A stretch of 64,000 bases of DNA from CBDCCV01 sp965215025 (GTDB taxonomy: Bacteria > Bacteroidota > Rhodothermia > Rhodothermales > Salinibacteraceae), in the NCBI GenBank assembly GCA_965215025.1, contig CBDCCV010000002.1:1178001-1242000 (forward strand), read 5' to 3'. Below, in pieces: positions 23,454 to 32,722 of the stretch (position 1 is the first letter of the stretch; each line of letters begins with the position of its first letter). Both the position numbers and the translations under genes were made by a program. Under the pieces are notes generated by a model. That model made no database searches and was not told the DNA's origin. It saw only the letters and a program-made list of their open reading frames with translations.

Positions 23454-25301
23454 TCACTCGTTCATCGACAAAACGGCCAGAAACGCCTCCTGCGGCACCT
23501 CGACAGAGCCGACCTGTTTCATCCGCTTCTTCCCTTCCTTCTGCTTCTCCAAGAGCTTGCGCTTGCGCGTGATGTCGCCGCCGTAGCACTTGGCCGTCAC
23601 GTTTTTTCGCTGGGCGCGCACGGTCTCGCGCGCGACGACGCGCTTGCCGATGGACGCCTGCACGGGCACCTCGAAAAGCTGCTGCGGGATCAGCTCCTTG
23701 AGCTTTTTCGTGAGGCGCCGGCCCACGTCGTACGCCTTGTCGCGGTGGACGATGGTCGAGAGCGCGTCTACCGGCTCGTCGTTGATCAAGATGGTGAGCT
23801 TTTCGAGGTCGCCCTCGCGGTACTCCAAGAACTCGTAGTCGAACGAGGCGTAGCCGCGGCTCACGCTCTTGAGCCGGTCGTAAAAGTCGAAGACGATCTC
23901 GGCCAGCGGAAGCTCGTACTGCAGGTTGACGCGCTCGGTGTCGAGCCACGTCTGCGTCACGTATTGGCCGCGCCGCTCCTCGCAGAGCTGCATCAGGTTG
24001 CCAATGTACTCCGAGGGCGTGATGATGTCGGCCTTGACGAACGGCTCGCGCACCTTCTCGACGCCGCCGTAGTGCGGCATCTCGCTCGGATTGTCGATGA
24101 GCACCTGCGTGGTCTTGCCGCCGCCCTCGTCTTTCAAGACCTCGTACTTCACGTTCGGCACCGTGGTGATGATGTCGAGGCCGAACTCGCGGTCGAGCCG
24201 TTCTTGGATGATCTCCATGTGCAGAAGACCCAGAAAACCGCAGCGGAAGCCGAAGCCGAGCGCGGCGGAGGTCTCCGGCTCATACGTCAAGGAGGCGTCG
24301 TTGAGCTGGAGCTTGTCCAGGGAAGAACGCAGGTCCTCGAAGTCGTCCGAGCTGGTGGGGAAGATGCCGCTGAAAACCATCGGCTTCGGCTCCTTGAAGC
24401 CGGGGATGGGCGTCTCGGCGGGGTCTTTCTCCAGCGTGATCGTGTCGCCCACGCGCGTGTCGCGCACGTCTTTGACCGAGCCGATGATGTAGCCCACGTC
24501 GCCGGCGCGCAGCTCGCCGGTGGCCTCCATGCCCATCTTCAAGGTGCCGATCTCCTCGGCGTCGTACGTCTTGTGGTTGGACATGAAGAGCATTCCGTCG
24601 CCCTTTTTGAGCGTGCCGTCCATCAGGCGCGTGTAGACGATGGAGCCACGGTACGAGTTGTAGATCGAGTCGAAGATCAAGGCGCGCAAGGGCTTCTCGG
24701 GGTCGCCCTGCGGCGGCGGGACGCGGCGGACGATGGCGTCGAGGAGCTTGTCCACGCCCTCGCCCGTCTTGGCGCTGATGGCGAGGATGTCCTCTGCCGG
24801 CTCGCCGATGAGGTCTTCCAAGGACTGCGCCACCACGTCGGGCCGGGCGCTCGGCAAGTCCACCTTGTTGAGGACGGGGATGATCTCGATGTCGTGCCCG
24901 AGGGCGAGGTAGAGATTCGAGATCGTCTGCGCCTCGATGCCTTGGGCAGCGTCCACGACCAGGATGGCGCCCTCGCAGGCTTTGAGCGCGCGCGAGACCT
25001 CGTAGGTGAAGTCCACGTGACCGGGCGTGTCGATGAGGTTGAGCACGTAGCGGCCTTTTTCGACGCCGTCGGCGCCGGGGGCGTCGTAGACCATGCGCAC
25101 GGCGTGGCTCTTGATCGTGATGCCGCGCTCGCGCTCGAGGTCCATGTCGTCGAGCGTCTGCTCCTTCATGTCGCGCTCGGAGATCGTGCCCGTGCGCTCT
25201 AAGAGCCGGTCGGCCAGCGTGGACTTGCCGTGGTCGATGTGCGCGATGATGCAGAAGTTGCGAATGCGCTGCTGAAGGGCAGCCCTTTGCGTAGAAGCCA
25301 T
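23454..25301 (-). CDS. lepA: Elongation factor 4 (LepA)
   Basis: A 615-residue translational GTPase. G1 'AHIDHGKSTLADR', G2/G3 'RGITIKSHAVRM' and 'DTPGHVDF', G4 'NKVDLP' are present. The C-terminal LepA domain carries 'SIGKRVVARETVRAQRKNVTAKCYGGDITRKRKLL'-type sequence (positions about 23545-23650). LepA acts on ribosomes, back-translocating stalled complexes or aiding biogenesis. Full length for the family. It sits upstream of the exported protein and downstream of lspA, same strand. Confidence 0.97.
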   Translation of the reverse strand: MASTQRAALQQRIRNFCIIAHIDHGKSTLADRLLERTGTISERDMKEQTLDDMDLERERGITIKSHAVRMVYDAPGADGVEKGRYVLNLIDTPGHVDFTYEVSRALKACEGAILVVDAAQGIEAQTISNLYLALGHDIEIIPVLNKVDLPSARPDVVAQSLEDLIGEPAEDILAISAKTGEGVDKLLDAIVRRVPPPQGDPEKPLRALIFDSIYNSYRGSIVYTRLMDGTLKKGDGMLFMSNHKTYDAEEIGTLKMGMEATGELRAGDVGYIIGSVKDVRDTRVGDTITLEKDPAETPIPGFKEPKPMVFSGIFPTSSDDFEDLRSSLDKLQLNDASLTYEPETSAALGFGFRCGFLGLLHMEIIQERLDREFGLDIITTVPNVKYEVLKDEGGGKTTQVLIDNPSEMPHYGGVEKVREPFVKADIITPSEYIGNLMQLCEERRGQYVTQTWLDTERVNLQYELPLAEIVFDFYDRLKSVSRGYASFDYEFLEYREGDLEKLTILINDEPVDALSTIVHRDKAYDVGRRLTKKLKELIPQQLFEVPVQASIGKRVVARETVRAQRKNVTAKCYGGDITRKRKLLEKQKEGKKRMKQVGSVEVPQEAFLAVLSMNE

Positions 25302-25351
25302 GCTGCGCGGGATGGGGACGGGAAGCGGGCGAAATGCAAGACGAGGTAACG

Positions 25352-26083
25352 CTACGAGGCGCCCGAGGCGCGGTCCGAGGCGTCGTACTCTTCTGAGGCG
25401 CCAGGCGCGTAGGAAGGGGCCGCCTGCGCCTCGCCGTCGGCGCGCTCGCCGTTGACGGGCGCGGTTGAGCCGGCGCGCTCGGCGCGCGGTTCGGCGGGAT
25501 GAGCCGGCGCATCTTCTTTGGCCTCTTCGGCGGGCGGCTCCGCGTGCTCAGCCAGGAAGCGCTCGTGGAACGTCTTCTGGAAAAAGAGGATGCCCACGAC
25601 GCCGACGACAATCGCCATGTCGGCCACGTTCCAGATGGGGAAAAGGGCGAAGTGCGTCCCGCCCACGAACGGCAGCACGGCCGGCAGCGCCACGTAGCCC
25701 AGGTCCACGTGGATGAAGTCCACCACGCGGCCCACGAAAAAGCCGTCGTAGCCCAGGAGCACGCCATAGAAGACGCGGTCGATGATGTTGCCGAGGGCGC
25801 CGCCGAGGATAAGCGCCAGGCTGACACGGTACGGCGCGTACCCGCCACGCACGTTGTAGAGGTACCAGATGACGAGCGCCGTGGCCACCACCGAGAACAC
25901 GGTCACCATCCCGCGCGGCCCCATCTCCAGGCCGAAGGCCATGCCGGGGTTCTCGGTAAAGGTGAACTTGAGCCAGTCGCCGATGAGCGGGATGGACTGG
26001 TGGCGGTGCATCGTGCGCAGGACGGCCAGCTTCGAGAGCTGGTCCGCCACGAGCACCACCGCCGAGATCCAGAGAACGCGCAT
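25352..26083 (-). CDS. lspA: Lipoprotein signal peptidase (signal peptidase II)
   Basis: A 243-residue inner-membrane aspartyl protease that cuts prolipoproteins. Catalytic Asp residues lie in 'GNIIDRVFYG' and 'WNVADMAIVVG'; 'TENPGMAFGLE' is the usual NxGxAFG box. Start ATG 26083 (MRVLWISAVVLVADQLSKL) is chosen because the upstream reading frame is repeat-like filler. The last 70 residues are an Ala/Glu-rich, probably disordered extension not found in most LspA. Confidence 0.93.
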   Translation of the reverse strand: MRVLWISAVVLVADQLSKLAVLRTMHRHQSIPLIGDWLKFTFTENPGMAFGLEMGPRGMVTVFSVVATALVIWYLYNVRGGYAPYRVSLALILGGALGNIIDRVFYGVLLGYDGFFVGRVVDFIHVDLGYVALPAVLPFVGGTHFALFPIWNVADMAIVVGVVGILFFQKTFHERFLAEHAEPPAEEAKEDAPAHPAEPRAERAGSTAPVNGERADGEAQAAPSYAPGASEEYDASDRASGAS

Positions 26084-26091
26084 TGGTTTGG

Positions 26092-26170
26092 GTGTGGGAG
26101 TATAGGGGGCTGGGGGGCTGGGAAGAGCGGGAGCGCGGGACCGATCTCCCACACGCCCATACTCCCACAC
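26092..26170. repeat. 12-bp perfect inverted repeat upstream of lspA
   Basis: GTGTGGGAGTAT at 26092-26103 is mirrored by ATACTCCCACAC at 26159-26170, with about 55 bases between. It fills the gap between the dksA-like gene and lspA. Words of the same type (TATGGGAGTGTGGAGG) occur near 35317-35333, so this may be a dispersed intergenic repeat. Confidence 0.7.
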
Positions 26171-26178
26171 GCCCACAC

Positions 26179-26670
26179 TCAAGAGGACTTCTTCTGCTTC
26201 TTCTTAGCCTCGATGGAGATCTCGGTGTGCGGCACCGCCTCGAGGCGCTCTTTCGAGATCGGCTCGCCGGTGACCTTGCAGACCCCGTACGTCTTCTTCT
26301 CGATCCTTTCTAAGGCGCGGTCGAGGTAGCCGACGTACTTCTGCTGCCGGGCGATCATGAGGTAGAGCTTCTCGCGCTCCATGGCGTCGGTGCCGGCGTC
26401 GGCCATGTGGAAGGAGTAGGCCGTGTCGTTCTCGGCCTGCTCGCGCGAGTCCTGGATCTGCGCGCGCATCCGCTCGATGTCGTCCGTGGCGGCGTTGCGG
26501 CGCTTCACCACCAGCTCGCGGAAGTGGTCCAGCTCCTCGTCGGAGAAGGGCGTCTTGCGCGCGGCCTCGTCCTGCGGCGAGACGCCCTCGGTCCCTTCGG
26601 CCGTGGACGCGCTGTGGATGGGGACGGAGACGGAGTCGGATTCGATGCGTCCTGCTTCCTTTTCTGCCAT
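26179..26670 (-). CDS. DksA/TraR-family regulator
   Basis: A 163-residue protein whose C-terminal half matches DksA/TraR: a coiled-coil 'ERMRAQIQDSREQAENDTAYSFHMADAGTD' (26350-26450) and 'TYGVCKVTGEPISKERLEAVP'. The zinc finger keeps one Cys plus a His and lacks the four-Cys site, which is normal in Bacteroidota members. DksA-type proteins enter the RNA polymerase secondary channel. Start ATG 26670 is preferred over the long 5' frame. It lies between ileS and lspA. Confidence 0.85.
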   Translation of the reverse strand: MAEKEAGRIESDSVSVPIHSASTAEGTEGVSPQDEAARKTPFSDEELDHFRELVVKRRNAATDDIERMRAQIQDSREQAENDTAYSFHMADAGTDAMEREKLYLMIARQQKYVGYLDRALERIEKKTYGVCKVTGEPISKERLEAVPHTEISIEAKKKQKKSS

Positions 26671-26843
26671 AATTGAGCGGGGCGGCGTGGGCCGCGTGCT
26701 GAAAAAATCGTGAATGGAATAAAGCGGATGGAAGACCGCCCGTTGCGGAGGCGCAAGCATCGTGCCTCCCCAGCGAAGAGCGCCGGCGCCGGGTGCGGCG
26801 GGCACACGGAAGCCGGTCCCGCCGTCGGAAGAAAAGTGAGGGG

Positions 26844-29800
26844 TCACGCTGCAGAAGAAACGCGGCGCACACCGACGGTTAATTCCTCCTCTCCCATGCC
26901 GAACGTCTCGACCTTCTCCCCCGTCGGTTGGGCAGTGGATTCCAACTGCAACGCCAACGTCTCGTTCCGGATGTAGCGCGCGTGTGCGGAGAGGGCGTCG
27001 GCCAGCGGGCCACGGGCGCGGTACTCCACGGCGATGCGGTCGGTCACGTCAAAGCCGGCGTCTTTGCGCAGGTTCTGGATGCGCTTGACGCTCTCGCGGG
27101 CCAGGCCCTCGGCGCGCAGCTCGCCGGTGATCTCGGTGTCGAGCGCCACGGTCACGCCGCACTCCTGGCCCACGAGCCAGCCTTCGATGCCTTCGCTGGT
27201 GATCTCCAAATCGCCGGGGCCAAGCTCGACCCTTTCGCCGTCGGCGTTCACGGTGATGGTTTCTTCGGCGAGGTAGCGCTCGACGTCGGCGTCGGAAAGC
27301 TGGCGCACGGCCTGGTTGACGGGCTTCATCAGCGGGCCGAGACGCTTGCCCAAGCGCTTGAAGTTCGGCTTGGCCGAGCGCTTCACCACGTCGCTGTGGC
27401 CGGAGACGTACTCGATCTCTTTCACGTTGACCTCGTCGAGGATGACGCTTTCCATCTGCGCCACGGCCTCTTTTTCCACCCCCGCGCCGGTGACGACGAG
27501 GATGCGCGGCAAGGGCTGCCGGACGTTGATCTCCGCCTCGTTGCGCAGGGCCAGCGTGACCGAAGAGATCGTGCGCGCCAGGTCCATGCGGTGCTCTAAG
27601 CTTTCGTCGAGCGCCTCTTCCTCGACCTCGGGGAGGTCAGCCAGGTGGACGGAGGCGGGCGTTTCTCCAGAGGCGTTCTTGGTGAGCGCGCGGTAGAGCC
27701 ACTCGCCAAAAAACGGCGCGATGGGCGCCATAAGCTCCGCCGTCGTGAGGAGGCATTCGTAGACGGTTTGGTAGACGGCGTCTTTGTCCAATGCCTTGCC
27801 GGACGCGGGCGAGGCACGCCTCGCCCCTACCTCGTCTTCTGATGCCGGAGCCGCCCCGTTTCCCGTTGCCCCTCCCCCTTTCGACGCCCAGAAGCGGCGG
27901 CGCGAGCGGCGGATGTGCCAGTTCGACAATTCCTCGACAAAGCCCTCGACGGCGCGGGCGGCCTTGGTGGGGTTGTAGGCGTCGTACGCCGCGCGCGTAT
28001 CGGCCACAGTCGAGTGCAGGCGGCTGATGATCCAGCGGTCCAGCTCCGGGCGCTCTTCGAGCGGGACGCCGGCGCCGCCAGGCTGGAAGCCGTCGATGTT
28101 GGCGTACGTGGCGAAAAAGCTGTACACGTTCTCGAGCGTGCCGAAAAACTTCCGCCGCGTGTCACGCAGGCCTCTTTCGCTGAACTTGATGTTCTCCCAC
28201 GGCGGCGTGTTCGCCATCATGTACCAGCGCACCACGTCGGCGCCGTACTCCTCGATCACGGCGAACGGCTCGACGGCGTTGCCCTTCGACTTCGACATCT
28301 TGTTGCCGTCTTCGTCCAAGACGAGGCCGTTGACGACGACGTTTTTGTACGCCACGTCGTCCATCACCAAGGCGGCGATGGCGTGGAGCGTGTAGAACCA
28401 GCCGCGCGTCTGGTCCACGCCCTCGGCGATGAAGTCCGCCGGGAAGTTGCGCGCGAAGTCGCTCTCGTGCTCAAACGGGTAGTGCCACTGCGCAAACGGC
28501 ATGGCGCCGGAGTCGAACCACACGTCAATGAGGTCGGGGGTGCGGCGGTACGTGCCGCCGTCGGGCGCCGCGCACGTGAGCGTGTCCACGAACGGGCGGT
28601 GCAGGTCGATCTGATCTTCGTCCGCCGGCACCTGCTCGCCGAAACGCTCGCGCAGTTCTTCGATGGAGCCGACGATGAAGTGGTCGCCGGGGTCTCGGTC
28701 GTTGACCCAGATGGGGAGCGGCGTGCCCCAGTAGCGCCTCCGGCTCAAAGCCCAGTCGATGTTACCCTCCAGCCACTCGCCAAAGCGCCCCGTGCCGATG
28801 CCTTCGGGCTGCCAGTTGATCTCTTTGTTCAAGGCGATGAGCCGATCTTTGATGGCTGTCGTCTCGATAAACCAGCTTTCAACGGGGTAGCTCATCAAGG
28901 GCGTGCCCTTACGCCAGTCGTGCGGGTAGTTGTGCAGGTAGGTCTCGTGCCGGTAGAGCAGGCCGCGCTCCTTGAGGTCGGTGGTGATGGGCTTGTCAGC
29001 GTCCTTGAACCATTGCCCTTCTACCAGCGGCGCCTTTGCGGTAAAGCGGCCGTCGGCGTCCACGGGGTTGAAGAGCGGCAGGTCTTTCGATTGGCCCACG
29101 GCGAAGTCGTCCGCACCAAAGGCGGGCGCCATGTGGACGAGGCCCGTGCCGTCCTCGGTGGAGACGAAGTCCGCCGCCACGACGCGCCAGGCGTTTTCGG
29201 CGCCAGGCTCCTCAGCGAAGTAGTCAAAGACGGGCCGGTACGCTTCCCCGACGAGGTCTTTGCCGAGGCAGCGCTCGACGATCTCGTAGTCTTCAAGGAC
29301 GACATCTTCGAGCCGGTCCTCCGCTAAGATTAGGCATTCCCCCTCTTGCCCTCTTCCCCTTTCTCCCTCTCCCAAAAGGCGGACTTTGACGTAGGAGATG
29401 CCCTCGCCCACGGCGAGCGCCGTGTTGGAGATGAGCGTCCACGGCGTCGTCGTCCATGCCAGGAAAAAGGTGTTTTTCTCCCCTTCTACCGGGAAGCGGA
29501 TGTAGACGCTCGGGTCCTGCACCTCCTCGTAGCCGAGCGAGACCTCATGCGAGGAGAGGACGGTGCCCGAGCCGGGGCTGTACCACTGAATCTTGTGGCC
29601 TCTGTAGAGCAAGCCCTTGTCGTGGATCTGCTTCAGGAGCCACCACACCGTTTCGATGTAGTCCGTCTTGAAGGTGACGTACGGGTCGCCCAGGTCCACC
29701 CAGTAGCCCATCCGCCGGGTGAGGCGGTCCCAGAGGCCGGTGTAGCGCAGGACGCTCTCGCGGCAGGCGGCGTTGTAGCGCTCGATGCCGTAGTCCTCGA

Positions 29801-30125
29801 CGGCCTCGCGGCTTTCCAGCCCCAGCTCTTTCTCGACCTCGATCTCGACGGGGAGGCCGTGCGTGTCCCAGCCGGCCTTGCGCTCGACGCGGAAGCCCTG
29901 CATCGTCTTGTAGCGGCAGAAGATGTCCTTGATGGCCCGCGCCATGACGTGGTGGATGCCGGGCCGGCCGTTCGCGGTGGGTGGGCCTTCGTAGAAGGTG
30001 AAGGCCGGGGCGCCGTCGCGCCGGGTGATGCTCTGCTCAAAGACGCGCTCTTTCTCCCACCACGCCAGCAGTTCTTCTTCCAGGGCGGGCAGATCGAAAC
30101 GCTTGGCTTCCTCGAAGGTGCTCAT
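26844..30125 (-). CDS. ileS: Isoleucyl-tRNA synthetase
   Basis: A 1093-residue class I aminoacyl-tRNA synthetase. The HIGH-type motif is in 'TANGRPGIHHVMARAIKD', 'GWDTHGLPVE' follows, the KMSKS loop is 'GNKMSKSKGNAVEP' and the editing domain contains 'GTGLVHMAPAFG'. Start ATG 30125 gives MSTFEEAKRFDLP. Two in-frame insertions look like intergenic DNA: Gly/Glu/Arg-rich at about 29335-29375, and 'GGGATGNGAAPASEDE...' at about 27785-27890, the latter containing part of a palindromic repeat. Confidence 0.97.
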   Translation of the reverse strand: MSTFEEAKRFDLPALEEELLAWWEKERVFEQSITRRDGAPAFTFYEGPPTANGRPGIHHVMARAIKDIFCRYKTMQGFRVERKAGWDTHGLPVEIEVEKELGLESREAVEDYGIERYNAACRESVLRYTGLWDRLTRRMGYWVDLGDPYVTFKTDYIETVWWLLKQIHDKGLLYRGHKIQWYSPGSGTVLSSHEVSLGYEEVQDPSVYIRFPVEGEKNTFFLAWTTTPWTLISNTALAVGEGISYVKVRLLGEGERGRGQEGECLILAEDRLEDVVLEDYEIVERCLGKDLVGEAYRPVFDYFAEEPGAENAWRVVAADFVSTEDGTGLVHMAPAFGADDFAVGQSKDLPLFNPVDADGRFTAKAPLVEGQWFKDADKPITTDLKERGLLYRHETYLHNYPHDWRKGTPLMSYPVESWFIETTAIKDRLIALNKEINWQPEGIGTGRFGEWLEGNIDWALSRRRYWGTPLPIWVNDRDPGDHFIVGSIEELRERFGEQVPADEDQIDLHRPFVDTLTCAAPDGGTYRRTPDLIDVWFDSGAMPFAQWHYPFEHESDFARNFPADFIAEGVDQTRGWFYTLHAIAALVMDDVAYKNVVVNGLVLDEDGNKMSKSKGNAVEPFAVIEEYGADVVRWYMMANTPPWENIKFSERGLRDTRRKFFGTLENVYSFFATYANIDGFQPGGAGVPLEERPELDRWIISRLHSTVADTRAAYDAYNPTKAARAVEGFVEELSNWHIRRSRRRFWASKGGGATGNGAAPASEDEVGARRASPASGKALDKDAVYQTVYECLLTTAELMAPIAPFFGEWLYRALTKNASGETPASVHLADLPEVEEEALDESLEHRMDLARTISSVTLALRNEAEINVRQPLPRILVVTGAGVEKEAVAQMESVILDEVNVKEIEYVSGHSDVVKRSAKPNFKRLGKRLGPLMKPVNQAVRQLSDADVERYLAEETITVNADGERVELGPGDLEITSEGIEGWLVGQECGVTVALDTEITGELRAEGLARESVKRIQNLRKDAGFDVTDRIAVEYRARGPLADALSAHARYIRNETLALQLESTAQPTGEKVETFGMGEEELTVGVRRVSSAA
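27807..27830. repeat. Palindromic repeat fragment inside ileS
   Basis: GGGCGAGGC (27807-27815) and GCCTCGCCC (27818-27826), followed by CTAC. The motif resembles the intergenic 28-base palindromes at 43569-43596 and 45777-45804, which begin GTAG and end CTAC. Here it is translated as part of IleS. Confidence 0.6.
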
Positions 30126-30221
30126 AGAGAGGGCGGCGGGACGATGCGCTTGCGTGGGTGGAGGCGATAGGAAAACGTGGTACCCTACCGCCCCCGCCAC
30201 GCGATTGTTCGCCGCTCTGGT

Positions 30222-30554
30222 CTATGGCTTCGGGTCTGCTTTTCCGCGCGCCACGGGCATGCCGGCGGAAAGCTCGGCCTCCGCGCCACGGGCCGGGCCG
30301 AACGTGCCGAGCACCACGAGCAGCTTGGTGCCCTCGGTGGTGATGCGCGGCGCGGCGCTCTTGATCTTCCACCCCTCGTCCAGGAGCGGGCGGATGCCGG
30401 GGTGCCGGATCACGGCCTCGCCACTGCGGAAGGGCACCATGACGAGCTTCGTCCGGTACGCGGCGGGCGCCTCCTTCGCCAAGTCAGCGGAGAGACGCTG
30501 CGCGGCGGCGGGCGGCGGCTGCGGAGCGGAAAAGCGATCTTCAGGGGAAAGCAT
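30222..30554 (-). CDS. Hypothetical protein
   Basis: A 110-residue protein from ATG 30554 (MLSPEDRFSAPQPPPAAA). It has a Pro/Ala-rich N-terminus, then 'TKLVMVPFRSGEAVIRHPGI' and 'GTKLLVVLGTFGP'. No family recognised. The frame extends upstream to 30716 but the added part is low-complexity. It ends about 97 bases before the ileS start. Confidence 0.45.
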   Translation of the reverse strand: MLSPEDRFSAPQPPPAAAQRLSADLAKEAPAAYRTKLVMVPFRSGEAVIRHPGIRPLLDEGWKIKSAAPRITTEGTKLLVVLGTFGPARGAEAELSAGMPVARGKADPKP

Positions 30555-31012
30555 AAAGGCCTCGTCGATAAAGCCGTCCGAGGTCCATGCGCGGCGCGTG
30601 CGAAGCAGATGGCGTCGTCTCGCAGGCGCGCGGCATGGGTGGGAAAGCGGAAGAGGACTTCCGCTGTACGCCCAGGCGGCTGTGGGTGAACGTTTCTTTT
30701 GAAGAACCGCTCGCAAGCAAAGCCGGGGTGGCTGAGGCGACTTGCGTAAGAGCTACGTCCCTGTTTTTTGCTAACGCCTTGTATGATGATCGGGTGAAAC
30801 GGGTCCGCAACGTAACCGCAACGTTACTGCCGGCTGCACCCGCGCGGCGCCTTTCGGAAACCCACCTTCGCACGCGGGGGTACGTTTCGCAGAGACCCCG
30901 GTACACCTGGCTGTGGTGGCTATACGCTACGGCTGGAACGGACTTAGCCGAAGCGTAAATGGTTGGGTTCTGTGCACCGGGGTCTTGCTGTTTTGCCCCG
31001 CCCGCCCCCGCC
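30555..31012. other. Intergenic region, nothing recognised
   Basis: About 460 bases between two minus-strand genes. Long frames on both strands overlap each other, have no homology I recognise and lack ribosome binding sites. A TTGC...TATGAT-like promoter shape near 30767-30785 on the plus strand leads to no gene. Confidence 0.5.
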
Positions 31013-31720
31013 TCAGTCGGTGCCCAGGTCGAAGCGCGCGCGCAGTTCCTGGACGCGCAGGCCGGCGGCGTTGCGTACCTCGAAGAGCTGCTCGTAGAGG
31101 CGGCGGTAGGTCGGGCCGTTCAAGTAGGGCCGCTCGCGCAGCTCGCGCAGGAGGCCGAGTGCGGCGTTGGCCGCCCCCAAGCCGCGCTTGAGACACGCGA
31201 TGTTGCCGCCGAGGCCGTCGCGCTCGTACCCGAAGGCGTGGCCTTTGGCGACCTCGGCGGGCACCTGCATCACCTGCGCGCAGAACTGCACCAGCGCGCT
31301 GTCCTTGAGCGCGCCCGGCAGCCCGTCCGACCAGTCGATCACCGCCTCGACCAGCGCGTAGGCGTCCCGGTAAAGCGGCACCTGCCGGAAGCCTTCCAGC
31401 GAAGCGGCCTCGAACCCCTCGTTGCCCGCAGCCTCGTAGTCCTCCAGCCAGGCGAAGTCCTCCTCAGCGTCCTCGCTGGGGGCGTCTTCGAGCCAGAGGA
31501 AGGGCAGCGCGATGTCGTCCGGCGTCCAGCCCTTGCGTTCGACGAAGGCGCGGACGCGGGCTTTCCAAGCCGCCAGCGCCTCCGGGCGCGCATCGTCCGG
31601 GCGCGGGTGCTTCTCCATGAACTCATGGAAAAGCGCCATGCAGCGATCCGTGCGGCGGTCGCTCTCGCGCAGGAAGGCTTCCCACTCGTCTTCGTCCCAG
31701 GGTTCCTCGTGCTCCCACAT
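31013..31720 (-). CDS. Hypothetical acidic protein
   Basis: A 235-residue soluble, strongly acidic and helical protein (MWEHEEPWDEDEWEAFL...). No signal peptide or membrane helix. Features: 'LPFLWLEDAPSEDAEEDFAWLE', and a C-terminal region 'LGLLRELRERPYLNGPTYRRL' that could form helical pairs. Family not recognised. It lies upstream of nothing on its strand in the next 200 bases and follows the phosphorylase gene. Confidence 0.65.
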   Translation of the reverse strand: MWEHEEPWDEDEWEAFLRESDRRTDRCMALFHEFMEKHPRPDDARPEALAAWKARVRAFVERKGWTPDDIALPFLWLEDAPSEDAEEDFAWLEDYEAAGNEGFEAASLEGFRQVPLYRDAYALVEAVIDWSDGLPGALKDSALVQFCAQVMQVPAEVAKGHAFGYERDGLGGNIACLKRGLGAANAALGLLRELRERPYLNGPTYRRLYEQLFEVRNAAGLRVQELRARFDLGTD

Positions 31721-31795
31721 AGCGGCAACTAAAAGCGTGTGGCGGGCGGATGGGCGTGGCGGCGCGCCTACAAGCGGCGGCCTCTTTCTTTCCCC

Positions 31796-32671
31796 TCAGG
31801 CCGGCGCGCGCGCGCCGATCTCCTCCACGACGGCGCGCATGAGGCGGGCAAGCTTCGGCTCGGCCTCGGCGGCGGCGGCCAGGACGTCTTCGATGGAGAC
31901 GGGTTCGAGCGCGTCCGGGAAGCACTCGTCCGTGATGACGGAGACGGCCATCACCCTGAGGTCCATGTGCTGGGCGACGATGACCTCGGGCACGGTGCTC
32001 ATCCCCACCACGTCGGCGCCCAGGAGGCGGAGCATCCGGTACTCGGCTTTGGTTTCGAGGTTCGGCCCCTCGACGGCCACGTACACGCCCTGGTGCAGCT
32101 TCAGGCCCATCTCCAGCGCCTTCTCTTCGGCGAGTTGGCGGAGCGCCAGATCGTACGGCCCGCTCATGTCGGGGAAGCGCGGCCCCCAGGCGTCCACGTT
32201 CGGGCCGGAGAGCGGGTTTTTGCCCTGGAAGTTGATGTGGTCGGTGACGAGCATGAGGTCGCCGCGGCGGTGGTGCGGGTTCATGCCGCCGGCGGCGTTG
32301 GAGATGAGCAGCGTCTCCACGCCCAGGAGCGCCAGGACGCGCACGGGGAAGGTGACCTCCTGCGGGCTGTACCCCTCGTAGAGATGGAAGCGCCCCTGCA
32401 TCGCCACCACGGGCACGCCGCCGAGCCTCCCAAACAAGAGCCGTCCGTCGTGCGACTCCACCGTGGAGATGGGGAAGTGCGGGACGTCGTCGTAGGAGAT
32501 GGTCGTCTCGGTGTCCATCTCCTCGGTGAGGCGGCCCAGGCCCGTGCCCAGGATCAGCCCCACGCTCGGCGCGGCGTCGGTGCGCTCGCGGATGACCTTC
32601 ACGGCGGCCTCTACGCTTTGCTGATAGACTTCGGCAGAGGGCCGGACGGCTTCGTCCTGATGGTTCGTCAT
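31796..32671 (-). CDS. Purine nucleoside phosphorylase (type I)
   Basis: A 291-residue enzyme of the trimeric PNP family that splits purine nucleosides with phosphate in salvage. Diagnostic stretches: 'VGLILGTGLGRL' (phosphate-binding Gly/Ser loop region), 'MQGRFHLYEGY', 'LLISNAAGGMN' and 'YVAVEGPNLETKAEYRML' including the purine-site Glu. Start ATG 32671 gives MTNHQDEA. It lies between the DivIVA gene and an acidic hypothetical, same strand. Confidence 0.93.
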   Translation of the reverse strand: MTNHQDEAVRPSAEVYQQSVEAAVKVIRERTDAAPSVGLILGTGLGRLTEEMDTETTISYDDVPHFPISTVESHDGRLLFGRLGGVPVVAMQGRFHLYEGYSPQEVTFPVRVLALLGVETLLISNAAGGMNPHHRRGDLMLVTDHINFQGKNPLSGPNVDAWGPRFPDMSGPYDLALRQLAEEKALEMGLKLHQGVYVAVEGPNLETKAEYRMLRLLGADVVGMSTVPEVIVAQHMDLRVMAVSVITDECFPDALEPVSIEDVLAAAAEAEPKLARLMRAVVEEIGARAPA

Positions 32672-32722
32672 GGAAACGGGTGCGCTGGCAAGTTCAGGAA
32701 ACGAAGAGGCGTGCGGCGGCGC

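Noticed and set aside
22558..23949. 463-codon frame starting inside lepA
   Set aside because: LepA is certain in its own frame; the signal peptide at 23406 marks the true start of the downstream gene.
26179..26670. Loss of zinc-finger cysteines in the DksA-like protein as an unusual mutation
   Set aside because: The same degenerate site (C...G...H) is common in Bacteroidota relatives.
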